Source: an uncultured Bacteroidales bacterium
GTDB lineage: Bacteria > Bacteroidota > Bacteroidia > Bacteroidales > WCHB1-69
Assembly: GCA_905235135.1 (NCBI GenBank)
Contig: CAJOKR010000037.1
Location: 1 to 36,281 of the forward strand
Direction of reading: 5' to 3'
Length of the DNA stretch: 36,281 bases
In this document: positions 1 to 8,024 of the stretch, piece by piece
How the letters are laid out: each line of letters starts with the position of its first letter
How positions within the stretch are numbered: the stretch's first letter is position 1
The notes under the pieces: generated by a model
The model's database searches: none
What the model saw: the letters and a program-made list of their open reading frames with translations, nothing else
What the model was told of the DNA's origin: nothing
Program-made: the position numbers and the translations under genes

Positions 1-539
1 ATGGCGAAAAAGGTCCAGTAGCAGTATTTCTTGAAAGGCGGCTTCTGCAGGGAGTCAGGCAGGGAGGTGATCTGTGACTCTTCAATAAGCGTGTCCATAA
101 AGTAAAGCCATTCGTGGTGCGAGTCGCCGTTAATCCCACAATTCCCCGCTATGTATATCCGGTCGTCCCTAATCTCCATCCAGCACGGCACCGCCTCTTC
201 CGTACTCTGTTTCACCACTTTGTACCACAGCATGTTGCCCAAGGTGTCGAACTTGGCGAGCAAAATGGAAGGGTTGTTGGTGAGCAGCACCCGGGAGTCT
301 TCGCTGAAATGCAGCAGCTCGCCGTCAAACCGTGCCGTCCCTCCCATCATGCCATACACGTACAGGTTGCCCTCGCTGTCGAAAGCGGTGGAGTTTATGC
401 CGTTGTAGTAATCACCGGCACTTATTCCGTCGCCGCCCGTCCAGCAGTGCGCCCATTGCCAGCCGGGCTGGGCGGAGGCGGTAAAGATGGAAAACACTGC
501 GGCAAAAAGAGCTGCGGAAAGGGGGAGTTTCGGGTTCAT
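1..539 (-). CDS. Secreted protein, C-terminal part missing (window edge)
   Basis: The gene reads from an ATG at 539-537 on the minus strand and runs off the left edge after about 179 codons. The first residues (MNPKLPLSAALFAAVFSIF, then TASAQ) form a clear signal peptide with cleavage after the AQ region. The mature start (GWQWAHCWTGGDG) and phrases such as DSEGNLYVYG and LLAKFDTLGNMLWYKV are typical of Bacteroidales secreted beta-propeller-like proteins that often end in a T9SS sorting domain, but the C-terminus is not in the window. A good Bacteroidota promoter (TTGAC, 20 bp, TATCTTTG) lies upstream. The real role is unknown. Confidence 0.75.
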   Translation of the reverse strand, partial: MNPKLPLSAALFAAVFSIFTASAQPGWQWAHCWTGGDGISAGDYYNGINSTAFDSEGNLYVYGMMGGTARFDGELLHFSEDSRVLLTNNPSILLAKFDTLGNMLWYKVVKQSTEEAVPCWMEIRDDRIYIAGNCGINGDSHHEWLYFMDTLIEESQITSLPDSLQKPPFKKYCYWTFFA

Positions 540-567
540 AAGGTTTGCTGTTACGGGAAATATTTTG

Positions 568-575
568 CAAAGATA
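568..575 (-). promoter_or_regulatory. Bacteroidota-type promoter for the partial secreted protein
   Basis: The minus strand reads TATCTTTG, an exact match to the TAnnTTTG -7 element. TTGAC lies at 600-596, about 20 bp upstream, as a -33 element. The start codon follows 28 bp downstream. Confidence 0.6.
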
Positions 576-687
576 TAACATTCCGATGCCTTTGTCAAGT
601 CAAAAATATCAACACGTTATAAACAATGCACAATTCATAATGAAGAGCAGGAGCCGACAGTCTTGTCATTTTCCCAATCTTTATCAA

Positions 688-2550
688 TTATTGCACCACC
701 AGCTTCTTCGTCACCGCCGTCTTCTCGTCGCTAATCTTCATCAGGTAATATCCAGGGGTCAGTCCGTTGAGGCTCAGGCTGTTCACGCCGGGGGTGAGGG
801 TGGTCTGGAAGACAGTGCGGCCGGAGAGGTCGATGATTTGGCAGAGGGTCGCGGGGCTGTCGGTGTTGGCTGTGACAAAGCAATGGTCGGAAGCAGGATT
901 CGGATAGACGGTGAAGAGGGACTCCTTCGGGGAGGCGAAATCGTTCACACTCACGGTGGTGAGAGCCTTGAGGATAGCCTGATAGGCATTGACCTTGCCC
1001 GCGCCGAAGCGCAGCGGGCCGGAAATTTCCGTGTATTGATCCTCGTAGGCCGTCTCCAACAGGATTTCCTTGACCTGCGCGGCGGAAAGGTTGGGGTTTG
1101 CCTGTAACACCAGCGCTGCCACGCCTGCCACAAATGGACATGCCATGGAGGTGCCGGACAGCTGGGCGAAGTAGTAGGTGCGTCCGTTGAACTGCACGGA
1201 GGTGTAATAGCTGCCGCTGTAGGTGTTGGTGTAACTTGAAATGGACGATACGACATTCTTTCCGGGCGCGGAAATGTCGGGCTTGGATGTCTGGCTTAAG
1301 CTGGGACCTGAGCTGGAGAACGATGCGATGGAACCGCCGCCCCAGTTACCCGATGCGGCTTGGTAGCGGGAAGCGTGTGCCGCCACCGTGACAGCGCAGT
1401 CGATATTGCCAGGAGTGCTGATGCCGTAGAGCGCGTCAACGTCAGCCCAGCCAGGGCTGGTGCTGGGCCTCGTGAAGGCGCCGCCCCAGTTGCCGTATTT
1501 GGTCTCGATGAGGGCCATGTTCCAGGCGTGGAAGTCGCCGCCTGCCGACGTCACCGCGAGGCCGAACTTGTAGCCGCTTTGCTTGGCAACATCCAACTGC
1601 ACCTGAGGCCTGTTGTTGTAGCTGTTCGCCGAATCAGCCAGGAAAGTGTAATACACGCTGTCGCCGTTGACAACCAGCCAGTCTTCGTAAATACCGCCAT
1701 TGTTGGTGGAGAGGAACGGGGTCTCTGCCACAATGTTGTAGCTGTTGTCCATCGCAAAGAGGGAGAAAGCGAACGGAAATCCGGGCGTTCCCATCATGGT
1801 GATGCTGGAACCGATGGAGGAGTGGGGGAAGGTGAACAGTGTGCGGACGGTGTCCTGCTGGGTAAAGGTGTGCATGATGTGGTCGTTCTCGTCGCCGTTG
1901 TTGCCCGCGCTGGTCACGAAGACCACACCAAGGTCGTTGAGCCGTTGCATCTCTTCCGCCAAGGGGCCGGTGCCGTCCATGTTGTCCAGCCAGTAGAGCC
2001 CCCAGCTCATGCTGATTACCAGACGTTTGCCCTCCTGCTGCGCCACGTCGTACATCCACCGCCAGGCATCGATGACCTCCTCGTCGGTGAGGCTCACGCT
2101 GACAAAGAGGAACTCGGCATCGACGGCCACGCCACGGTATTGGGTGCCGGCGCCGCCACCACCGGCGATGCCCGCGCAGTGGGTGCCGTGGTAGGCGTAG
2201 TCATAGACGTTGCTGGTGTCGCATAGGGCCGTCAGCAGCGCCTCTGCACCGATATACTCTGTGCCGTAGTTATAGCCCGCCGGGGCGGGGCCGGAAGTCT
2301 TGAACTGGTCCCATGCCCGCAGCACGCGGTAGTGGACCATATTGGTGTCGTAAAACACGGGGTGCGTGTAATCGAAGCCCCAGTCGGTGACGCCGATGAT
2401 CACGCCCTCTCCGGTGTATTGCTGTGGCAAATTGATGGCCATGCGGACGCTGTCCACGCGCCCATCGACGGTTGCTCTGTGCAGCAGCGCCTGACCCTGA
2501 ACCGCAATCGCAAATGCGGTCAAAACGAAAATGGATAAAACTTTTTTCAT
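688..2550 (-). CDS. S8 family subtilisin-like serine protease with T9SS type A sorting domain
   Basis: A 620-residue secreted protease. Residues 1-20 are a signal peptide. The peptidase S8 fold follows, with the catalytic triad visible as Asp56 (VTDWGFD), His121 (HGTHCAGIAGG) and Ser468 (SGTSMACPFVAGVAAL). The oxyanion Asn is likely Asn217 (SAGNNGD). A long insertion of about 170 residues between the oxyanion Asn and the next conserved block (GNIDCAVTVAAH) probably forms a beta-rich inserted domain. The C-terminal 80 residues (VYPNPASDHCFV ... KKLVVQ) are a T9SS type A sorting signal, so the enzyme should be exported across the outer membrane and attached to or released from the surface. It starts 18 bp after the dnaX tau stop codon, so it may be co-transcribed with dnaX. 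The substrate is unknown. Confidence 0.93.
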   Translation of the reverse strand: MKKVLSIFVLTAFAIAVQGQALLHRATVDGRVDSVRMAINLPQQYTGEGVIIGVTDWGFDYTHPVFYDTNMVHYRVLRAWDQFKTSGPAPAGYNYGTEYIGAEALLTALCDTSNVYDYAYHGTHCAGIAGGGGAGTQYRGVAVDAEFLFVSVSLTDEEVIDAWRWMYDVAQQEGKRLVISMSWGLYWLDNMDGTGPLAEEMQRLNDLGVVFVTSAGNNGDENDHIMHTFTQQDTVRTLFTFPHSSIGSSITMMGTPGFPFAFSLFAMDNSYNIVAETPFLSTNNGGIYEDWLVVNGDSVYYTFLADSANSYNNRPQVQLDVAKQSGYKFGLAVTSAGGDFHAWNMALIETKYGNWGGAFTRPSTSPGWADVDALYGISTPGNIDCAVTVAAHASRYQAASGNWGGGSIASFSSSGPSLSQTSKPDISAPGKNVVSSISSYTNTYSGSYYTSVQFNGRTYYFAQLSGTSMACPFVAGVAALVLQANPNLSAAQVKEILLETAYEDQYTEISGPLRFGAGKVNAYQAILKALTTVSVNDFASPKESLFTVYPNPASDHCFVTANTDSPATLCQIIDLSGRTVFQTTLTPGVNSLSLNGLTPGYYLMKISDEKTAVTKKLVVQ

Positions 2551-2568
2551 ATTTCTAAATGCTAATTT

Positions 2569-3372
2569 CTAATCCTTGATTCTGAAATTTAGAACTTGCA
2601 GGAAGTCCTTCAACTCGGGGTTCTGCTCCAGCATGTTGTTGACCTTGTCCTCGCTGGTGTAGATTACCTTCTTCTTCTCGTGCTCGTGGATGACGAACTC
2701 TATGTCGTTGACGTTCAGCTGGAAATTGTTGCGCCAGAACTCCAGCATGGCGCGTTTGCTCATTTCGAGCTGGTTCTTCTGGAAGTCGTTCTCCACATCC
2801 ACGTAGATAATGTCGTTTTCGTAGCGGGGTGGGTAGTCGCGCAGCTGGTGGTAGAAGGCCGGCTTCTTCTGGAAGATGGCGTCCACCATCCGGGTCCAGC
2901 ACTCCTCGAAGGATTCCGTCGCGGCGGGTGCCTCGGTTGGCGGATTTGCGGTCACATCGTCATTGGTGACGGGTTGTGTTTCATTCGTTTGAGCGACAGC
3001 CGTATTTGCATCATCTGCGGGTTGTTGTAGAGACGCAGCGTGCTGCGTCTCTATAATTTGGGTATCCGTTTCCGTGACCTGGGCCTCGGAATCGGGTGGG
3101 GTGGGGGCCTCTGCGGATTGCGGGGTTGCGACGGTTTGCGCCACGACAGGATTTTGCGTCGCGACAACCGGTTGCTGCACCTGTTGGGCGAGATGCCGGG
3201 TTTGGGCCGTCACCTCCTTGATGGTGGGCAGCGGCTGAATCGGGGTGAAACCGGCGAATTGGAGGCCTTGTCTGGAGATCTGGGGTTCTGCAGGGGCGAT
3301 GCGGACTGAAGCATCTTCTGCGGCGGAACCTGCGCCTTCCGGGATGTTATCGCTCCTGCGATTGCCTCGCAC
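2569..3372 (-). CDS. dnaX: DNA polymerase III tau C-terminal region, in the +1 frame relative to dnaX
   Basis: This frame overlaps the end of the ATPase part of dnaX by 26 bases. It encodes a Pro/Ala/Thr/Gln-rich linker (about residues 30-145) followed by a folded, charged domain (about 150-267, FEECWTRMVDAIF to NPELKDFLQVLNFRIKD). That domain resembles the C-terminal region of Bacteroidota DnaX, which binds the polymerase alpha subunit. The only formal start is a GTG inside the upstream gene, so I infer that it is made as part of tau by frameshifting, or that the gene is broken. The linker contains ETQHAASLQQ, encoded by a 28-bp palindromic repeat. In related genomes dnaX is normally one reading frame of about 600 or more residues; joining the two pieces here would give about 640. 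Confidence 0.8.
   Translation of the reverse strand: MRGNRRSDNIPEGAGSAAEDASVRIAPAEPQISRQGLQFAGFTPIQPLPTIKEVTAQTRHLAQQVQQPVVATQNPVVAQTVATPQSAEAPTPPDSEAQVTETDTQIIETQHAASLQQPADDANTAVAQTNETQPVTNDDVTANPPTEAPAATESFEECWTRMVDAIFQKKPAFYHQLRDYPPRYENDIIYVDVENDFQKNQLEMSKRAMLEFWRNNFQLNVNDIEFVIHEHEKKKVIYTSEDKVNNMLEQNPELKDFLQVLNFRIKD
3027..3054. repeat. 28-bp palindromic element, in frame inside the tau linker
   Basis: The arms are GTAGAGACGC and GCGTCTCTAT around the centre AGCGTGCT. The element is read on the minus strand as part of IIETQHAASLQQ with no frame disruption. Confidence 0.85.
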
Positions 3373-4477
3373 GCTGACGCTTATAGACGTAGTTGGCGTT
3401 GATCTGCATCAGACAGAGCTCCACCGAAAGCCGCTTGTTGTTCGACATCTTGTAGTTGAAGTCGCACTGGTTGGCCAGTTCGAGGGCGCGGGTGAGCAGC
3501 ATCCGGTCGGCCCGCTGCGACTGCTCCTGCAGCCGTGCCTTGATGCTGTCGGAGACCTGCAGCAGCTGTATCGTGCCCGGACTCTGTGCGATGAGCAGGT
3601 TGCGGATATGGGAGGCTAATCCGGAGATGAAATTCTGGGCATCGAAGCCCTTTGCAAGGATGTCGTCAAGGAGCAGCAGGGCGCCGGAAACATCGTCGCT
3701 CAGCACGATGTCGATGACTTTGAAGTAGTTGTCAACATCCAAGACATTGAGGTTGCTGATGGTCTCCTTATAGGTGATGTTCTTGCCGGTGAAGCTGACG
3801 AGCTGGTCGAAGATGGAGAGGGCGTCGCGCAGGGCACCGTCGGCCTTGGCAGCGACCACACGCAGAGCATCCTCCTCGGCGGTGACACCCTCGTTTTGCG
3901 CCACAAATTGCAGATGACGCACGATGTCGTTATCGTTAATGCGCTTGAAGTCATACACTTGGCAGCGCGACAGAATAGTCGGCAGAATCTTGTGCTTCTC
4001 CGTGGTGGCCATGATGAACTTGGCGTAGGCGGGCGGCTCCTCCAGCGTTTTCAGGAAGGCGTTGAAGGCCGCGCCGGAGAGCATGTGCACCTCGTCGATG
4101 ATATAGACCTTGTATTTGGCCCCTTGCGGTTGCACGCGCACCTGCTCGACCAACTCGCGGATGTCCTCCACGGAGTTTTTCGAGGCGGCGTCGAGCTCGA
4201 AGACGTTGAAAGAGGCCGAGTTATTGAACGACTGGCACGACTCGCATTCGTTGCAGGGTTCGAAGTCGTCGGTGAGATGTTCGCAGTTGAGGGCTTTGGC
4301 GAAGATACGGGCGCAGGTGGTCTTGCCCACGCCACGCGGTCCGCAGAACAGGAAAGCTTGTGCCACCTGGTTGTTGCGGATGGCGTTCTTGAGGGTCGCC
4401 GTGATGGTCTCCTGCCCCACCACAGAGCTGAAAGTTGAGGGTCTGTATTTCCGTGCCGATACGATGAAATTATCCAT
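3347..4477 (-). CDS. dnaX: DNA polymerase III clamp-loader ATPase (gamma-like; N-terminal part of tau)
   Basis: A 376-residue AAA+ clamp-loader subunit. It loads the beta sliding clamp at replication forks. Visible motifs are Walker A GPRGVGKT (46-53), zinc-binding cysteines at 65, 75, 78 and 81, Walker B with DExx box IIDEVHML (127-133 region), sensor 1 ATTE (157-160) and the arginine-finger motif SRC (170-172). The start at 4477 (MDNFIVSARKYRPSTF) was chosen because that is the conserved DnaX N-terminus; the 45 codons upstream look non-coding. The protein ends just after the domain III helix (VELCLMQINANYVYKRQ) at a TAA, exactly where E. coli gamma ends. The rest of tau continues in the +1 frame. 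The sequence at the stop is AGGAG-CGA-TAA-C. Confidence 0.93.
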   Translation of the reverse strand: MDNFIVSARKYRPSTFSSVVGQETITATLKNAIRNNQVAQAFLFCGPRGVGKTTCARIFAKALNCEHLTDDFEPCNECESCQSFNNSASFNVFELDAASKNSVEDIRELVEQVRVQPQGAKYKVYIIDEVHMLSGAAFNAFLKTLEEPPAYAKFIMATTEKHKILPTILSRCQVYDFKRINDNDIVRHLQFVAQNEGVTAEEDALRVVAAKADGALRDALSIFDQLVSFTGKNITYKETISNLNVLDVDNYFKVIDIVLSDDVSGALLLLDDILAKGFDAQNFISGLASHIRNLLIAQSPGTIQLLQVSDSIKARLQEQSQRADRMLLTRALELANQCDFNYKMSNNKRLSVELCLMQINANYVYKRQRARQSQER

Positions 4478-4512
4478 AATGGTCCAGTTTTTGTCGCTAT
4501 AAATCGAATCGG

Positions 4513-4520
4513 CAAAGATA
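4513..4520 (-). promoter_or_regulatory. Promoter -7 element for dnaX
   Basis: The minus strand reads TATCTTTG, matching TAnnTTTG, 35 bp upstream of the dnaX ATG. A T-rich tract lies upstream, but I see no clear -33 element. Confidence 0.5.
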
Positions 4521-4560
4521 CGAAAAAATGATGAATGTTGAATGGTGAATGTTGAATATT

Positions 4561-5115
4561 TCAAGGTTTGTTGCGGACGAGCTCCCTCGTCGTTTTCCGA
4601 GCCTCCTTCCACCTCGGGAAGTAGCGGTCCATCAGCGCGTGGAAGCGGGGACTGTGGTTGGCCTCGATGAGGTGGGCGAGCTCGTGTACCACCACGTGCT
4701 CAATGCACCATTCGGGCAGCAACAGCAGGTAGGTGCTGAAGCAGATGTCGCCGGTTTTCTTGTTGCAGGCACCCCAGCGCGAGATGGTGGGCTTGTAGGT
4801 AATCCGCGTCGGCCGAACATCCATCAACGCGGTATATTTCAATAACATAGGCTGTATAAGTGCATCCAATCGCTGCGCCGCCTCACGAGCCTGTTCCTTC
4901 GTTTCCAACGGCAGCTGGCTGTAGAAACTGTACCGCTGTTGGTTCGCCGTGAGCTGTCGCTGTAACGCCTTTTGGATCCACGCTTCGTTGCCGCGGATGA
5001 ACCGATCCACCTCGCTCCTAGGCACCCCATACGGCGCACTCACATGCAGGTCGCCATTGCTCACCACCCGCATCGACAACCGCCGCGTCCTTCTATATGT
5101 AATTGTTATCTTCAT
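4561..5115 (-). CDS. YgjP/SprT-like zinc metallopeptidase (DUF45)
   Basis: 184 residues. The zinc-metallopeptidase signature HELAH is at 144-148, and the third ligand region EANHSPRFHALM follows at 151-162, as in YgjP-like M48-clan proteins. The preceding WGACNKKTGDICFSTYLLLLP is also typical of the family. No signal peptide is visible, so it is probably cytoplasmic; the in vivo substrate of this family is not well known. The start at 5115 (MKITITYRRT) was chosen over an ATG ten codons upstream, because the latter would overlap the preceding gene. The gap to the upstream stop codon is 8 bp, indicating an operon with the two small envelope genes. Confidence 0.88.
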   Translation of the reverse strand: MKITITYRRTRRLSMRVVSNGDLHVSAPYGVPRSEVDRFIRGNEAWIQKALQRQLTANQQRYSFYSQLPLETKEQAREAAQRLDALIQPMLLKYTALMDVRPTRITYKPTISRWGACNKKTGDICFSTYLLLLPEWCIEHVVVHELAHLIEANHSPRFHALMDRYFPRWKEARKTTRELVRNKP

Positions 5116-5123
5116 ACAAACTC

Positions 5124-5615
5124 TTATGTGTGAAACCTTACACACCCGCTACGTACCACGGTGTCGGCGGTGCGGAGGATGAAGAAGCATTCGTAGGGCA
5201 TGTTGCGATAGAGGTCGCGCAAGGTGATGCGCCAGGTACGGTCGCGACGCGCATGAGCCGTGACGGTGTACCAATCGGGGGTGTTTGGTATTCGGTAGCA
5301 GAGGATGACCGCCTCGGCACGCGGGGCTTTCGGGGCGAGCTGGCAGGTGAAGGTCACCGAGGGATGCCGACCCGAAAGAAGCGACCAGCTGGAGTCAACT
5401 CTGACATCTGCAGGGGTGAATCGGATGAGCGGGGAACCCTCGTCGTGCGGCTGCAGAGGTGTCTGCGCGTGTTCGGCCACCTCGCGGGTGTGTCGCTCGG
5501 TGCGCGTCATGAAGAACAGTCCCGCCACGACAAACACCGCGATAACGACTGCAATCCACAGATAACCAGTGGATTCCGTTGTTTCCGAGTCAGTGCGCGG
5601 GAAGGGGCTGGTCAT
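5124..5615 (-). CDS. Hypothetical single-pass membrane protein
   Basis: 163 residues of unknown function. A short N-terminal tail is followed by one strong membrane segment (about residues 18-36, YLWIAVVIAVFVVAGLFFM). The rest is a compact, probably beta-rich extracytoplasmic domain (VTFTCQLAPKAPRAEAVILCYRI). The ATG begins one base after the TGA of the upstream lipoprotein gene (TGACATG), so the two are likely translationally coupled and may work together in the envelope. I do not recognise a family. Confidence 0.75.
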   Translation of the reverse strand: MTSPFPRTDSETTESTGYLWIAVVIAVFVVAGLFFMTRTERHTREVAEHAQTPLQPHDEGSPLIRFTPADVRVDSSWSLLSGRHPSVTFTCQLAPKAPRAEAVILCYRIPNTPDWYTVTAHARRDRTWRITLRDLYRNMPYECFFILRTADTVVRSGCVRFHT

Positions 5616-5616
5616 G

Positions 5617-6066
5617 TCAATATTCTGACCGTGAGAACAGCTCTAACCGCCAGTGGTCGCCGTACTCGTCGTCAAATTCAATGAAGAACTCCTTGCGCGA
5701 CAGCCGCATGATGTCGGCGGTGAAGACATAATGCTTCCCGAAGAAGGTGTAGTCGAACGAGATGGTTTTCGCCTTGGGGTCCAGAATGTAAGTGGCGAAC
5801 GACGACTGCCGCAGCTGCCCGTTGCGGATACCCGTCAGCGACATCACATGGTCGGCGTACATGTAGTAGAAGGTCGTGGGGGCGTAGCCGACATATTCGG
5901 TGGAGTCGATTTCCACACCGTTGAGGTAGGTGTGCGATACCTGCCACGAGCCCACAATCCGGTACTCGCTGGAGTAGAAGCTGGGCACGCCTTCGGGATA
6001 GTTTTCGCAGGAGGCGAACGCGATGGCCGCCATTATCACCGCAATAAAGATTTTCAATCGTTTCAT
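5617..6066 (-). CDS. Small lipoprotein with lipocalin-like domain
   Basis: 149 residues. The start at 6066 gives MKRLKIFIAVIMAAIAFASC, a lipoprotein signal with lipobox AFAS-Cys20. The mature part (GSWQVSHTYLNGVEID, then ADHVMSLTGI, TISFDYTFFG, EFFIEFDDEYGDHWRLELF) has the alternating strand pattern of lipocalin-like domains of small Bacteroidota lipoproteins. Twelve codons further upstream lies an alternative ATG, but that extension enters a palindromic repeat region and lacks a signal peptide. It is coupled to the downstream membrane protein gene. Ligand and role are unknown. Confidence 0.8.
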   Translation of the reverse strand: MKRLKIFIAVIMAAIAFASCENYPEGVPSFYSSEYRIVGSWQVSHTYLNGVEIDSTEYVGYAPTTFYYMYADHVMSLTGIRNGQLRQSSFATYILDPKAKTISFDYTFFGKHYVFTADIMRLSRKEFFIEFDDEYGDHWRLELFSRSEY

Positions 6067-6090
6067 ATTATTGGTCGTTTTATGGGTGTC

Positions 6091-6118
6091 GTAGAGACGC
6101 AAAATATTGCGTCTCTAC
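6091..6118. repeat. 28-bp palindromic element
   Basis: Arms GTAGAGACGC / GCGTCTCTAC around AAAATATT. It lies 18 bp past the stop codon of the sirtuin gene (minus strand), between it and the lipoprotein gene. Confidence 0.9.
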
Positions 6119-6135
6119 ATACATCATGTATCCAA

Positions 6136-6819
6136 TTATCGTGTCATCAGTTTGTCGCACAGCTGTTTCATGCCGACGGTGGCCTTTTCGGTGATGTAGG
6201 TCACGCGGCGGGAGATGGAGCCGGGCTGTTTGGGGTCGATGACGTAGATTTCCGCGTTGGCGGGGGCGTAGTAGAGCAGACCGGCGGCGGGATAGACGGC
6301 TAACGAGGTGCCGATAATAATCAGAATGTCAGCCTGTTCCACCTCGCGGGCGGCGGCATCCAACAAAGGCACGGCTTCACCGAACCAGACGATGAAGGGA
6401 CGCAGCAGGGAGCCGTCCTTGGCACGCTCGCCGTATTTCATGGGCGCGTAGCCGATGTCGAAGACCTCCGTCTTGCGTTCGTTGCAGGCTTTCGTCAGCT
6501 CGCCGTGCAGGTGGATGATTTTCGAGGAGCCGCCGCGCTCGTGCAGGTTATCGACATTCTGCGTCACCACCGTCACGTCGTACTGTTCCTCCAACTTCGC
6601 CACGAGCTTGTGCGCGTCGTTGGGCTCGCAATGCTCCAATTGCGCGCGCCGCTCGTTGTAGAAGTCGATGATGAGTTTGGGGTTGCGGTACCAGCCGTCG
6701 ATGCTGGCCACATCCTCCACGTTATGGTTTTCCCAAAGGCCGTCGCTGTCGCGGAAGGTGCTGATGCCGCTCTCCGCGGAGATTCCGGCGCCGGATAAGA
6801 CTACGATTTTCTTTTTCAT
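6136..6819 (-). CDS. cobB: SIR2 family NAD-dependent protein deacylase
   Basis: 227 residues. Sirtuin motifs are GAGISAESGISTFR (10-23), TQNVDNLHERGG (86-97) with catalytic His105 in IHLHGE, and GTSLAVYPAAGL (170-182). It uses NAD+ to remove acyl groups from lysines. YNERR (Tyr54, Arg57) matches the YxxR pair of class III sirtuins that prefer succinyl/malonyl-lysine, so desuccinylase activity is plausible. The four zinc-binding cysteines of classical sirtuins are absent; only one Cys occurs in that region (ACNERK), as I recall for Bacteroidota homologues. The start at 6819 (MKKKIVVLSGAG) was chosen because the upstream extension runs through a palindromic repeat. Confidence 0.92.
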   Translation of the reverse strand: MKKKIVVLSGAGISAESGISTFRDSDGLWENHNVEDVASIDGWYRNPKLIIDFYNERRAQLEHCEPNDAHKLVAKLEEQYDVTVVTQNVDNLHERGGSSKIIHLHGELTKACNERKTEVFDIGYAPMKYGERAKDGSLLRPFIVWFGEAVPLLDAAAREVEQADILIIIGTSLAVYPAAGLLYYAPANAEIYVIDPKQPGSISRRVTYITEKATVGMKQLCDKLMTR

Positions 6820-6854
6820 AATATAATGGTTATAGGTTATTGTATCGGGATGTT

Positions 6855-6882
6855 GTAGAGACGCATGGCCATGCGTCTCTAC
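6855..6882. repeat. 28-bp palindromic element (perfect)
   Basis: Arms GTAGAGACGC / GCGTCTCTAC around ATGGCCAT, a perfect palindrome. It begins two bases past the stop codon of the phosphofructokinase gene on the minus strand. Confidence 0.92.
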
Positions 6883-6883
6883 A

Positions 6884-7993
6884 TCAGATCGTTTCGTCGC
6901 CGAAGACCACGCCAACACCGCGGGCGGCTTTCACGAGGAAATCGTCGGGTTTTACGAGATGCGGTTCCTTGACGGCCTCTTCGAGAGGTACGTACGAGAT
7001 GTCCGGGTGGCGATAGACCACGAGGTTGCCGTACTTTTTCTCCTTGACGAGCTCGAAGGCTTTCACGCCGAACTCGGTAGCGAGGATGCGGTCGTAGGCC
7101 ATGGGGGTGCCGCCGCGTTGCAGGTGTCCTAGCACCGTCACGCGGATGTCGTGCTCGATGCCGAGGTCGAGGAGTTCCTGTTTCAGCACATCGCCAACCC
7201 CGCCGAGCTTGATGTGGGGATCGCCGACAGCCGTGGGTGCCTTGCCGACAACATCGCCGCCAACCCGTTTCGCGCCCTCTGCAATCACGATGTTGCAGAA
7301 GCCCATGCCGTTCTTGTAGCGTTTTTCGATCTTGCGGGCAATGGCCTCGGGGTTGTACGGGATTTCGGGGATGATGCAGACGTCTGCGCCGCCGGCGATG
7401 GCAGTGTGCAGGGCAATCCAGCCCGCATCACGGCCCATCACCTCCATGATGAAGACGCGGTTGTGGCTCTCGGCGGTCGTCACTAACTTGTCGATGGCCT
7501 CCGTGGCGATCTGCACGGCCGTCTGGAACCCGAAGGTGAAGTCTGTGCTCGACAAGTCGTTGTCGATGGTCTTGGGCACGCCCACCACGGGGATGCCGAT
7601 GTTGAGGAGGTCCAAGGAGATGCGCTGCGAGCCGTCGCCGCCGATGTTGATGATGGCGTCGAAACCGATGTTGTTGAACCGTTTCTTCATCAGCTGCGAG
7701 CGGTCCTCAATCTTCCAGCTGCCGTCGGGTTGCCGCACGGGGAAGCGGAAGGGGCCGCCCTTGTTGGTGGTCTTGATGATGGTGCCGCCCTTGACGTGGA
7801 GGCCGGAGACCATGCTCTCGGTAAGCGGCACGATCTCCACATCGTCCTTGAGGATGCCGTTAAACGACTCGATGCAGCCGAAGACTTGCCAATCTTCGCC
7901 CTCCTGGGCTGCGCGTTTCACAATGCCGCGGATCACCGCGTTCAGTCCGGGGCAGTCGCCGCCGCCCGTGGCTACCAGTATTTTATGTGCCAT
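6884..7993 (-). CDS. pfkA: 6-phosphofructokinase
   Basis: 369 residues. It phosphorylates fructose 6-phosphate to the 1,6-bisphosphate in glycolysis. The N-terminal GGGDCPGLNAVIRG (10-23) and NIGGDGS (116-122) bind the phosphoryl donor; PKTIDND (140-146) holds the catalytic Asp144; MGRDAGWIA (186-194) is the sugar-phosphate region; HLQRGGTP is near the C-terminal third. The Gly in GGDGS is the residue found in ATP-dependent enzymes, while the Lys in PKTIDND is the residue common in pyrophosphate-dependent ones. The donor therefore cannot be called from sequence alone; ATP seems more likely. A promoter element TATCTTTG lies 24 bp upstream. Confidence 0.93.
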   Translation of the reverse strand: MAHKILVATGGGDCPGLNAVIRGIVKRAAQEGEDWQVFGCIESFNGILKDDVEIVPLTESMVSGLHVKGGTIIKTTNKGGPFRFPVRQPDGSWKIEDRSQLMKKRFNNIGFDAIINIGGDGSQRISLDLLNIGIPVVGVPKTIDNDLSSTDFTFGFQTAVQIATEAIDKLVTTAESHNRVFIMEVMGRDAGWIALHTAIAGGADVCIIPEIPYNPEAIARKIEKRYKNGMGFCNIVIAEGAKRVGGDVVGKAPTAVGDPHIKLGGVGDVLKQELLDLGIEHDIRVTVLGHLQRGGTPMAYDRILATEFGVKAFELVKEKKYGNLVVYRHPDISYVPLEEAVKEPHLVKPDDFLVKAARGVGVVFGDETI

Positions 7994-8016
7994 AACGTCC
8001 GTTGTTTTAGAAAGGG

Positions 8017-8024
8017 CAAAGATA
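8017..8024 (-). promoter_or_regulatory. Promoter -7 element for phosphofructokinase
   Basis: TATCTTTG on the minus strand, matching TAnnTTTG, 24 bp before the ATG at 7993. Confidence 0.5.

Noticed and set aside
1360..2226. A 288-codon plus-strand open frame opposite the subtilase
   Set aside because: The opposite strand carries the full catalytic triad and sorting domain; this frame is a shadow.
2569..3372. The tau C-terminal region as a separate gene from GTG
   Set aside because: The content matches the linker and C-terminal domain of DnaX, and the GTG is inside the upstream coding sequence; a joined or frameshifted dnaX explains it better.
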